From JAIVGV01 sp031425275 (GTDB lineage: Bacteria > Acidobacteriota > Blastocatellia > Pyrinomonadales > Pyrinomonadaceae), in assembly GCA_031425275.1 (NCBI GenBank), contig JANPJA010000043.1, positions 1-64,000 on the forward strand: a DNA stretch of 64,000 bases, written 5' to 3'. The notes beneath the pieces are model-generated. The model had not been told where the DNA came from. It saw only the letters and a list, made by a program, of their open reading frames with translations, and searched no databases. A program made the translations under genes and the position numbers. Shown piece after piece: positions 26,790-34,816 of this stretch (the first letter of the stretch is position 1; every line of letters starts with the position of its first letter).

Positions 26790-27940
26790 TGGGCGGGCTT
26801 CGCGTCCTCATCACCAACCACGCCATGGGGCAGCGCGCGGGGACGGAGCTTTACGTCCGCGACCTCGCGCTCGGTCTCCTCGACCGCGGGCACACGCCCG
26901 TCGTTTACACCACGGACGTGGGCGAAGCGGCGCGCGAGCTGCGCCGCTCGACCGTCCCCGTCATCGACGATTTGGAGTTGCTCTCCTCCCCGCCCGACCT
27001 CATTCACGGCCAACATCACGTCGAGACGATGACGGCCCTCCTCCACTTCGCGCACGTTCCCGCCGTCTTCTTCTGCCACGGGTGGGTGCCGTGGGAGGAG
27101 ACGCCGCCGCGCTTTCCGCGCATCCTCCGCCACGTGGCCGTTGACGACACCTGCCGCGACCGCCTGCTGTGGGAGCACGGCCTGAGCGAATCGCGCGTCC
27201 GCGTGATCCTCAACTTCGTTGACCTCGAACGCTTCCGGGCGCGCTCCCCGCTCCCGCCGCGCCCGGCGCGCGCCCTCGTCTTCAGCAACGGGGCCAGCGA
27301 CTCGACGCACCTGCCCGCCGTGCGCGAGGCGTGCGCGCGAGCCGGAATAGCGCTCGACGTGGTCGGCCGGCAGTCCGGCCGCGTCGCGGACGCGCCCGAG
27401 CGACTGCTGGGCGGCTACGATCTCGTCTTCGCGAAGGCGCGGTGCGCACTCGAAGCGATGGCGGTGGGGGCGGCCGTCATCCTCTGCGACACGGCCGGGG
27501 CGGGGCCGCTCGTGACGGCCGACGAGGTGGCTCGCCTGCGTCGCCTGAACTTCGGCGTGCGCGCCCTCCGGTACGAACTCCGCCCCGAGGTGCTGGCGCG
27601 CGAGATCGCCCGCTACGACGCGCGCGACGCGGCCGAGGTCGCGCGCCGGATTCGCGCCGACGCGGGCCGGGGTCAGGCGGTTGACGAGATCGTCGAACTC
27701 TACCGGGAGATAATCGCCGAGCACCGGAGCGGCCCCGCGCGCGACGCCGACGCGGAGGCCCGCGCGACGGCCGCCTACCTCCGCTGGGCCGCCGCCGACA
27801 TGAGAGAGCGGCGCGAGTTATACCGGAAGAAGTTCGAGGACTTCGAGAACTCGGCGCCGGTGCGCCTCTATCAGCGGCTGCGCGGCGCGCGCCTCCTCGG
27901 CCCCGTGGCGCGCCGGCTCGCGCGCAAACTCGCGCCCTAA
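26789..27940 (+). CDS. Glycosyltransferase, GT4-like (GT-B fold)
   Basis: 383 residues from ATG 26789, overlapping the stop of the previous gene. N-terminal Rossmann domain: VLITNHAMGQRAGTELYVRD, PDLIHGQHH. C-terminal domain: FAKARCALEAMAVGAAVILCD, which is the donor-binding EAMAxGxxV-like motif. The C-terminus carries a helical tail (ATAAYLRWAAADMRERRELY). Probably adds a sugar in assembly of the exported glycan. Confidence 0.82.
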   Translation: MGGLRVLITNHAMGQRAGTELYVRDLALGLLDRGHTPVVYTTDVGEAARELRRSTVPVIDDLELLSSPPDLIHGQHHVETMTALLHFAHVPAVFFCHGWVPWEETPPRFPRILRHVAVDDTCRDRLLWEHGLSESRVRVILNFVDLERFRARSPLPPRPARALVFSNGASDSTHLPAVREACARAGIALDVVGRQSGRVADAPERLLGGYDLVFAKARCALEAMAVGAAVILCDTAGAGPLVTADEVARLRRLNFGVRALRYELRPEVLAREIARYDARDAAEVARRIRADAGRGQAVDEIVELYREIIAEHRSGPARDADAEARATAAYLRWAAADMRERRELYRKKFEDFENSAPVRLYQRLRGARLLGPVARRLARKLAP

Positions 27941-27988
27941 AGCCAAGGGCATGAGATCGTCACAGGGATTTGAATCAGGTGTCAGCGA

Positions 27989-28960
27989 GTGAGACCCGAG
28001 CTATCTTTCGTCATCGTCAACTGGAACGGCGGCGAGCTGTTGCGCCGCTGCCTTGAGAGCATCGCCGCGCACCCGCCCGGCTTGCCCTACGAGGTCGTCG
28101 TCGTCGATAACGCCTCGACCGACGGCAGCCGCGAGTGGCTGCGCACGAATGAACCGGCCCGGCTGCTCGCCGGCGCGACCTTGCGCCTCATCGAGTGTGC
28201 CGACAACCTCGGCTTCGGCCGCGCCAACAACCGGGCCTTCGCCGCGACCGGCGCGCCGCTCCTCTTCCTCCTCAACGCCGACGCCGAACTCCGGCCCGGG
28301 GCCTGCGACGCGCTCGTCTCGACGCTGCGCGGTGACGCGCGCGTCGGCGTCTGCGGCCCGCGCCTCGTCAACCCCGACGGCTCCACGCAGACGAGCGTGT
28401 GGCGCAACCCGCCCGCCGCGTGGGCGACGTTCCTCGCGCCGCTCACGCCTTACCGGCTGCCGCCGCGACGCCTGCGCGGCGAACTGCTCCTCGCCGAGCA
28501 CTGGGCGCACGACCGGCGGCGCGACGTGCCGATGCTCGGCGGCGCGGCCCTCGTCGTCCGCCGCGAGGTCGTCGAAGGGGTGGGCGGGTTCGACGAGCGT
28601 TTCCACATGTACGGCGAGGACAACGAGTGGTGTCTGCGCGTCGCCCGCGCGGGGTGGCGCATGGTCTTCGAGCCGGCGGCCGTCGTGATGCACCACGGCG
28701 GGCACAGCTCGCGCCAGCGTTGGACGGACGAGGAAAAATTGCGCGCGCAGACGGAAGCCTTCTTCCTCTTCCAGCGCACTTGCCTCACGCGCCGGCAGGC
28801 CGCGGCCAACCTGCTCGCCTCCACCGCGCAGCTCTCGCTGCGGCGCGCCCTGCGTCGGCTGCGCGGCCGGCCCGCCGACGACTTGGCCCTGACGCTCCGC
28901 CTCCACTTAGGAGAGTTGAAGCGGTCGCTGCGCGAGTCGGGCGGAGACGACGAAGCGTAA
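27989..28960 (+). CDS. Glycosyltransferase family 2, rhamnosyltransferase-like
   Basis: 323 residues from GTG 27989. LSFVIVNWNGGELLRRCLES, VVVDNASTDGSREWL, LGFGRANNRAF, LLNADAEL (DxD-like) and GGFDERFHMYGEDNEWCLR are typical of the rhamnosyltransferase-type GT2 subgroup. No membrane helix. Sits within the cluster after a 48-bp gap; 150 bp separate it from the exporter genes. Confidence 0.88.
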   Translation: MRPELSFVIVNWNGGELLRRCLESIAAHPPGLPYEVVVVDNASTDGSREWLRTNEPARLLAGATLRLIECADNLGFGRANNRAFAATGAPLLFLLNADAELRPGACDALVSTLRGDARVGVCGPRLVNPDGSTQTSVWRNPPAAWATFLAPLTPYRLPPRRLRGELLLAEHWAHDRRRDVPMLGGAALVVRREVVEGVGGFDERFHMYGEDNEWCLRVARAGWRMVFEPAAVVMHHGGHSSRQRWTDEEKLRAQTEAFFLFQRTCLTRRQAAANLLASTAQLSLRRALRRLRGRPADDLALTLRLHLGELKRSLRESGGDDEA

Positions 28961-29112
28961 CGTGTGACGAGGCCGGCCGCGAAGAGTCCGCGCCCCGGCG
29001 AAGCGAGCAGATTTAAGCGAGACCGCTTGACTCCGAACGCCGCTTCGCGGAAGTTATCACGTCACGTCCGGGCGGCCGGCCATTCGTGCCCCGACGTGCG
29101 GCGGACTAATTG

Positions 29113-29964
29113 ATGCCTAACCCCGACAGCCATTCATTACCAGACCAGCCGTTATACAGGAACGCGCCGGGCGGCTCGTGGACGATCCTCCATCTCAAAA
29201 ACCTCTGGGGGTTCCGCGAACTGCTCTACTTCCTCGCGTGGCGCGACGTGAAAGTGCGCTACAAGCAGACGCTGCTGGGGGCGGCGTGGGCCGTCATCCA
29301 GCCGCTCTTTTCCATGCTGGCCTTCACGCTCATCTTCGGCCGGCTGGCCCGCATCCCGTCGGACGGAATCCCCTACCCGCTCTTCGCCCTCGCCGGCCTG
29401 CTGCCGTGGACGTTTTTCGCCAACGCCGTGGCGGGCAGCGGCCAGAGCCTCGTCGGGAACGCCAACTTGATCACGAAGGTTTACTTCCCGCGGGTGATCA
29501 TCCCGTGCGCGGGGGTGGGGGCCGGGGTGGTGGATTTCGTGATCGCCTTCATCGCCCTCGCGGGGCTGATGACGTTTTACGGGGTCGGGCCGACGTGGCG
29601 GGTCTTGATGATCGTGCCGCTCGTGGCGTTGACCGTGGCGGCGGCTCTGGGCGTCGGCCTGTGGGTGTCGGCGCTCAACGTCAGGTATCGCGACGTCCGG
29701 CACGCCTTGCCGTTTGTGCTTCAGCTCTGGTTGTTCGCCTCGCCCGTCATCTACCCGTCGAGCCTCGTGCCCCAGAAGTGGCGTTGGGTGCTGCTGCTCA
29801 ACCCGCTGACCGGGATCATCGAAGGATTCCGCGCGGCCTTGTTTCCCCAGAAAGAGTTTGACTGGACTGCCCTCGCCGCCTCCGCTGTGATCACGCTGGC
29901 CCTGCTCGTCTATTCCGCACACGTGTTCCGGCGCATGGAGAGAAGTTTCGCCGACTTCGTTTAG
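29113..29964 (+). CDS. wzm: ABC-2 type polysaccharide exporter permease (Wzm-like)
   Basis: 283 residues from ATG 29113 (a TTG at 29110 is adjacent). Six membrane helices with the family motifs LLYFLAWRDVKVRYKQTLLGAAWAVIQP near the N-terminus, LPWTFFANAV and a C-terminal NPLTGIIEGFRAALF. It forms the membrane channel that exports lipid-linked O-antigen or similar glycan. The ATPase gene follows 7 bp later. Confidence 0.9.
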   Translation: MPNPDSHSLPDQPLYRNAPGGSWTILHLKNLWGFRELLYFLAWRDVKVRYKQTLLGAAWAVIQPLFSMLAFTLIFGRLARIPSDGIPYPLFALAGLLPWTFFANAVAGSGQSLVGNANLITKVYFPRVIIPCAGVGAGVVDFVIAFIALAGLMTFYGVGPTWRVLMIVPLVALTVAAALGVGLWVSALNVRYRDVRHALPFVLQLWLFASPVIYPSSLVPQKWRWVLLLNPLTGIIEGFRAALFPQKEFDWTALAASAVITLALLVYSAHVFRRMERSFADFV

Positions 29965-29971
29965 AGCGCAG

Positions 29972-31315
29972 ATGAAGCCGATCATCCGAGTCGAGAATTT
30001 GAGCAAGCAGTACCGCATCGGCGACGCCCGCGCGCCCTACGCGACCTTGCGCGAGCGGATCAACGAGATCGCCGGCGCGCCGCTGAGGCGGCTGGCGGGG
30101 CGGCAAGGGCGGGCCGCCCGCCGGCAGACGATCCGGGCGCTCGACGGGGTCAGCTTCGACGTGCGTCCGGGCGAGGTGGTCGGCATCATCGGGCGCAACG
30201 GCTCCGGCAAATCGACGCTGCTCAAGGCGCTGTCGCTCATCACGGAGCCGACCGCCGGCTCGGTGGAACTCTACGGGCGCTTCGGCAGCCTGCTCGAAGT
30301 CGGCACGGGCTTTCACCCCGAGTTGACCGGGCGCGAGAACGTCTATCTCAACGGCGCGATCCTCGGGATGAAACGCGGCGAGATTAAAAGTTGCTTCGAC
30401 GAGATCGTGGAGTTCGCCGGCGTCGGCCCCTTCGTCGATACGCCGGTCAAGCGCTACTCCAGCGGGATGTACTTGCGCCTCGCCTTCGCCGTGGCGGCCC
30501 ACCTGCGCACGGAGATATTGCTGATCGACGAAGTCCTCGCCGTCGGCGACGCGGAGTTCCAGAAGAAGTGTCTGGGGAAAGTGGAAGGCGTGGCGCGCGA
30601 GGGGCGCACGGTTCTCTTCGTCAGCCACAACATGGGGGCCGTCACCGAGTTGTGCCGGAGAGCCTTGTGGTTTGACGCGGGCCGCCTCCGGTCGGACGGG
30701 CCGGCCCGCGAAGTCGTGGCCGCTTACTTTGCGCAAGCCTACGGCGGGAATCATAAATGGGAGCGGCCTTCGCCCGGCGAACCAGAGGGCGGCGAAGAGA
30801 AACCGGTGTGGCTGCGCTCACTCCGCGTCCGGCAGCAAGACGGGACTGAGGCCGGAGTCGTCCCCTTCGATCAGGGGTTCGCGGCGGAGGTCGAGTATGA
30901 AGTGAAGGCGGCGGCCGCCGCCGACGTGAGCGTCGTCCTGCGCGTCGTCTCGGAGTCGGGGACGGTCGTCTTCATCAGCCGCGACACGGACGCGGCGAAC
31001 GGCTGGAGGGGCAAAGCGCGGCCCCTCGGACTTTACGCATCGGCTTGTCACATCCCCGGTAACTTTTTGCGTCCGGGGAGATATTTCCTGACCATCGGCG
31101 TCGCGCGCGGGGGGACGTGGCTCGAACTCAACGAAAATGTTTTGCTGTTTGAAGTAAGCTCGGTCGGCTATCCCCTGAACCCGGAGCGCAAGGGTGTCGT
31201 CACGCCGATCCTCGAATGGAGCACGCGCGCGGCGGGGCCGGCGGATGAAGGCGGAATAACTGCGACGGCCCGTCGTTCGCGGCCCGACGGAACCGGGATA
31301 AATTCTCATGAGTGA
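29972..31315 (+). CDS. wzt: ABC exporter ATPase with C-terminal glycan-binding domain (Wzt-like)
   Basis: 447 residues. Nucleotide-binding domain (1-250): Walker A GRNGSGKST, signature YSSGMYLRLAF, Walker B LLIDEVLAVGD, switch SHNMGAVTEL. The C-terminal domain (about 280-415) is the beta-sandwich Wzt_C type that recognises the finished glycan before export. So chain length or end modification is probably checked here. It overlaps the next gene by 8 bp. Confidence 0.9.
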   Translation: MKPIIRVENLSKQYRIGDARAPYATLRERINEIAGAPLRRLAGRQGRAARRQTIRALDGVSFDVRPGEVVGIIGRNGSGKSTLLKALSLITEPTAGSVELYGRFGSLLEVGTGFHPELTGRENVYLNGAILGMKRGEIKSCFDEIVEFAGVGPFVDTPVKRYSSGMYLRLAFAVAAHLRTEILLIDEVLAVGDAEFQKKCLGKVEGVAREGRTVLFVSHNMGAVTELCRRALWFDAGRLRSDGPAREVVAAYFAQAYGGNHKWERPSPGEPEGGEEKPVWLRSLRVRQQDGTEAGVVPFDQGFAAEVEYEVKAAAAADVSVVLRVVSESGTVVFISRDTDAANGWRGKARPLGLYASACHIPGNFLRPGRYFLTIGVARGGTWLELNENVLLFEVSSVGYPLNPERKGVVTPILEWSTRAAGPADEGGITATARRSRPDGTGINSHE

Positions 31316-32612
31316 CACGGCCGCCAAGGCGCACACGCCGGGGCGGGGCCGGCGACTCGGCATCTTCGGAACCTTCGACGTGGAGAATTACGGCGATCTA
31401 CTTTTCCCTCTGCTCGCCGAGGCGGAGCTGGCCCGAAGACTCGGCCCCCTGACGCTGCTCCCCTTCTCCTACGGCGATAAGTCGCCGCCCGATTGGCCCT
31501 ACGCCGTGACCTCGTTGACCGAGCTGCCGGCGATGGCCGGCCAACTCGACGGCGTGATCGTCGGCGGCGGACACATCATCAGGTTCGATAAAGAGATCGC
31601 CCCCGGCTACGCCCCGCCCGTCCCGGACATCCACCACCCCACGGGCTACTGGCTCGCGCCCATGCTCGTCGCCCTCGGGCGGGGAACGCCCGTCGTGTGG
31701 AACGCGCCCGCAGTCTATGGTGACATCCCGGCGTGGGCCGAGCCGTTGATGAAGTTGGCCGTCAACGAGAGTCGCTACGTTTCGGTGCGCGACGAGCCGT
31801 CGCGGCAGGCCCTCTTGCGCTTCGCCGACACCGCCGAGATTAACGTCGTCCCCGACACCGCCTTCGGCGTCGCACGTCTCGTCGGCGGGCATCAGCCGTC
31901 GCCCGACTTTCTCCGCCTGCGCGACGCGCACGGTCTGACCGATCCATACCTCGTCGTTCAAGCGACTCCGGCCGCGCGCGACTTCGCCCGCTTCGCGCGG
32001 GATCAGCAAAAGCTTTTTCGCGATTACCGTTTGTTAATACTGCCGGCCGGTCCGTGTTTCGGTGAGAACAACTCGGCCCTGAGCGACGAGCTTCCCGGCA
32101 TCGTCGGGTTGCCCGCGTGGCCCCACCCGCTGCTGCTGGCGGAATTGATCGGGCAGTCGTCGGCCGTGGTGGCCGTCAGTCTGCACCTGTCGATCACGGC
32201 GCTCGCCTTCGGCGTGCCGGTCTTCCGGCCGGCCCAAAGCCTGAACGATGAGTATGCGTCGAAGTATGCACTGCTGTCGGAGTTCGACGGGGTGTTCCCC
32301 TTCGACGCCGAAGACCGGCACGATCCCCGACGATTCGTCGGCCGGCTGGGCCGCCGCGAGCCGTCGCCGGCCGTGTCCGCGACGCTCCGCCGGTTGGACG
32401 AGCATTGGGATAGAATGGCCGCCGCGCTGCGCCCCACCGGCGAGCCGCCGTCCGCCTCCGAGGCGGTCAGCCGTTTCTGGCAGACGGTGCCGGGATTGCT
32501 GGAGGCGCGTGATGGACAGATGGCCCGCGACCATAATAAGTTGAGGAGACTCGCCGCTCCGCTCCGATATTTGGGGCGGCTACGACGGCGGCGGGTGAAA
32601 GCCGAGTCATGA
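31308..32612 (+). CDS. Polysaccharide pyruvyl transferase family protein
   Basis: 434 residues. GIFGTFDVENYGDLLFPLLA, VIVGGGHIIRF, YVSVRDEPSRQALLR and VPDTAFGVARL match the PS_pyruv_trans (CsaB-like) fold. These enzymes place a ketal pyruvate from phosphoenolpyruvate on a sugar; some family members act differently. The gene overlaps both neighbours (ATGAGTGA upstream, ATGA downstream), so it is part of a tight operon with the exporter. Confidence 0.82.
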   Translation: MSDTAAKAHTPGRGRRLGIFGTFDVENYGDLLFPLLAEAELARRLGPLTLLPFSYGDKSPPDWPYAVTSLTELPAMAGQLDGVIVGGGHIIRFDKEIAPGYAPPVPDIHHPTGYWLAPMLVALGRGTPVVWNAPAVYGDIPAWAEPLMKLAVNESRYVSVRDEPSRQALLRFADTAEINVVPDTAFGVARLVGGHQPSPDFLRLRDAHGLTDPYLVVQATPAARDFARFARDQQKLFRDYRLLILPAGPCFGENNSALSDELPGIVGLPAWPHPLLLAELIGQSSAVVAVSLHLSITALAFGVPVFRPAQSLNDEYASKYALLSEFDGVFPFDAEDRHDPRRFVGRLGRREPSPAVSATLRRLDEHWDRMAAALRPTGEPPSASEAVSRFWQTVPGLLEARDGQMARDHNKLRRLAAPLRYLGRLRRRRVKAES

Positions 32613-33388
32613 TTGATCTGACCCGAATCGAACAGAGCGCGCTGTCAACCCGGCCTTACGAGTGGGCCTTCGTCGGCGACCTCTTCGCGCCCGCGGCCGC
32701 GGCGGAACTGGTGGCCTCTTACCCGCGCGATCATTTCAAGACGGTCAAGGGCTACGACGGCGAGAAGGGCTACGAGTACGAGGCGCGCTCGCTGATCGCG
32801 ATGGGCGGCGCGGCCGCGTCGTATGCCGGCGGCCTCGGCGGCGCGTGGCGGCGGCTGGCCGCCGATCTGTCATCCCCCGCCTACCGGGCGGCGATGACTC
32901 GCCTGACCGCGCGCGACCTCGACTCGTTGCCGATGGAAGTCAACGTCTTTCACTACGGGCCGGGCGCGTGGCTCGGGCCGCACATCGACCTCAAGGAGAA
33001 AGTCGTCACGCACGTGTTTTATTTCAACGAGCGTTGGGACGAGGCGGACGGGGGCTGCTTACAAATTCTTCGTTCGGCGGACATGTCCGACCGGGCCGCC
33101 AGCGTCGCGCCCGTCGTCGGCAACTCGGCCGTGCTGGTGCGCTCGGAAAAATCATGGCACGCCGTATCGCCGGTCGCCGGGGGGTGCCGCCAGTCGCGCT
33201 TGAGCATGACCGTCACCTTCTACAGCCCCGGGTCGATCAGCACGATGTGGCCGCCGGGCGATACGACGCCGCTCCACGAGTACGGGGCGACGCCCGACGC
33301 CTCCGCGCCGAATGTCGCCCCGACTTTATGGAAAAAGTTATACGCGAGGGTCGCGTCGCGCCTGAAGGGGAGGGGCGGGGCGCGCTAA
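32609..33388 (+). CDS. 2-oxoglutarate/Fe(II)-dependent oxygenase
   Basis: 259 residues. Jelly-roll core with the iron triad: HxD in LGPHIDLKEKV, distal His in SEKSWHAVSPV, and the 2OG-binding Arg in CRQSRLSMTVTFY. It would hydroxylate a substrate with O2 and 2-oxoglutarate. Its overlap with the pyruvyltransferase gene suggests the substrate is the glycan or its lipid carrier. It resembles prolyl-4-hydroxylase-like oxygenases. Confidence 0.8.
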   Translation: MIDLTRIEQSALSTRPYEWAFVGDLFAPAAAAELVASYPRDHFKTVKGYDGEKGYEYEARSLIAMGGAAASYAGGLGGAWRRLAADLSSPAYRAAMTRLTARDLDSLPMEVNVFHYGPGAWLGPHIDLKEKVVTHVFYFNERWDEADGGCLQILRSADMSDRAASVAPVVGNSAVLVRSEKSWHAVSPVAGGCRQSRLSMTVTFYSPGSISTMWPPGDTTPLHEYGATPDASAPNVAPTLWKKLYARVASRLKGRGGAR

Positions 33389-33424
33389 AGTCCTCGCGCC
33401 GTCCGCCGTCCGCCCTCGCGTCGG

Positions 33425-34558
33425 CTAGGGCGTGATGGATTGCCGGCTGACCGGAAGCTTCGCGGTGGCGTCGGCGCTACTGAGGACTGAGTTGAAGACA
33501 TGGTGGAGGTGCGGCACTTGTACCTCCGCCGAGTATTTCGCCTCGACGGTCTCGCGGCCCGCCAGCCCCATCTGCTTTCTCAAAGTGGGCGAGTGTAAGA
33601 GTCGCGTCAGCCGGTCGATCCACTCGTCCTCATCGCCGGCGAAAAACCCGTTGTGCCCGTCCTCGATGATGCTGCGGTTGGTCCCCACTGGCGAGCAGAC
33701 CGCCGGAATCCCCAGAGCCATGTATTGCAGCGCCTTCATCCCGCACTTGCCGCGCGTCCAGCGGTCGTCGGGGAGGGGCATGATGCCGATGTCGATGGGG
33801 CGCAAGTCTTCGACCTCCGTCCGCGGGTTCCACCGCACCGACTCGACCTCCACCCCTTTCATGCGGTAGTCGCCCGACCCGACGACGCGGAGCTTGAAAG
33901 GCTCGCGCCGCGCTAGTTCTTGCAGCGTGCCCCGCAACCCGTCGAGGTACTGGTACGTGCTGTAACTCCCCGTCCAGCCGATGACGGGCGGGCCGGAGTG
34001 CGACCCTTGGCCCGCCACGGTGTACTTGACGGTGTCGATGGTCGAGGGGATCACCGACACGCTCTCGTTGACCTGTCGCGCGTAGTCGGCGAGGTACGAG
34101 TTGCCGACGATGACGTGCGCGGCCAGCCGGCAGATGGCGCGCGTCTTGAGGGGGAACTTGAGGAGCCGGAGGTAGCCGCTGGCGGGGCTGACGTAGGTGT
34201 AGGGGAGGAAGATGGCGTCGTCGAAGTCGTAGACGATGGGGACGCCGGCCCGGCGGATCAGCCGCTCGAAGACGGGCGGGCCGAGCAGCGCGGCCTCGTT
34301 GTAGATGTAGATGAGATCGTAGTCGCCGACGGAGCGCAGGAGGCGGGCGCGGCGGCGGAAGTCGCGCGCGGCCAGTCTCGCCTTCCGCCGCACGTGGCCG
34401 GGCCGGCTGAGCAACTCGTGCAGCTCCGGCGACTTGAAAGGCTCGAAGACGACCTCTACTCCGTACTTACGAAGGAGGGGCTCCCACTGCTCCATCCTGT
34501 AACGCTGCCCCGGTGTCGTGTCGCTCGGCGAGGAGACTAACGCAAGGATTCGCATCAT
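33425..34558 (-). CDS. Glycosyltransferase family 4 (opposite strand)
   Basis: 377 residues. N-terminal MRILALVSSPSDTTPGQRYRM, YDFDDAIFLP; C-terminal domain IGWTGSYSTYQYL, PLPDDRWTRGKCGMKALQYMALGIPAVCSPVGTN, an EX7E-like donor site. Transfers a sugar from a nucleotide donor. It is convergent with the main polysaccharide operon (36 bp between stops) and closes the cluster. Confidence 0.88.
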   Translation of the reverse strand: MMRILALVSSPSDTTPGQRYRMEQWEPLLRKYGVEVVFEPFKSPELHELLSRPGHVRRKARLAARDFRRRARLLRSVGDYDLIYIYNEAALLGPPVFERLIRRAGVPIVYDFDDAIFLPYTYVSPASGYLRLLKFPLKTRAICRLAAHVIVGNSYLADYARQVNESVSVIPSTIDTVKYTVAGQGSHSGPPVIGWTGSYSTYQYLDGLRGTLQELARREPFKLRVVGSGDYRMKGVEVESVRWNPRTEVEDLRPIDIGIMPLPDDRWTRGKCGMKALQYMALGIPAVCSPVGTNRSIIEDGHNGFFAGDEDEWIDRLTRLLHSPTLRKQMGLAGRETVEAKYSAEVQVPHLHHVFNSVLSSADATAKLPVSRQSITP

Positions 34559-34816
34559 TCATTCATCACCGCGACCGACCCGCGCCGCGGCGGAGAAGCA
34601 TCGGAGTATCTGGCTTTCTATAAAATCTGTCGTCTGGAATTTAGCGGTAACTGATGTCACCCGCGCGAGCCGCCATATCATACGCCCCTTCGCCGAAGTC
34701 GTTAAGCGGCGCGCCCACATTTTCGCCCGCCGCCCGCCTATTCATGCCCTCGTGCCCGCTTCACAAAACGATTGGATGCGCTGGCAGAGCCTTATTGTTT
34801 TACTTGACCGATCATC
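34559..34816. other. Intergenic region
   Basis: 258 bp between the glycosyltransferase start and the stop of the large fusion gene. No gene or repeat recognised. Confidence 0.35.
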
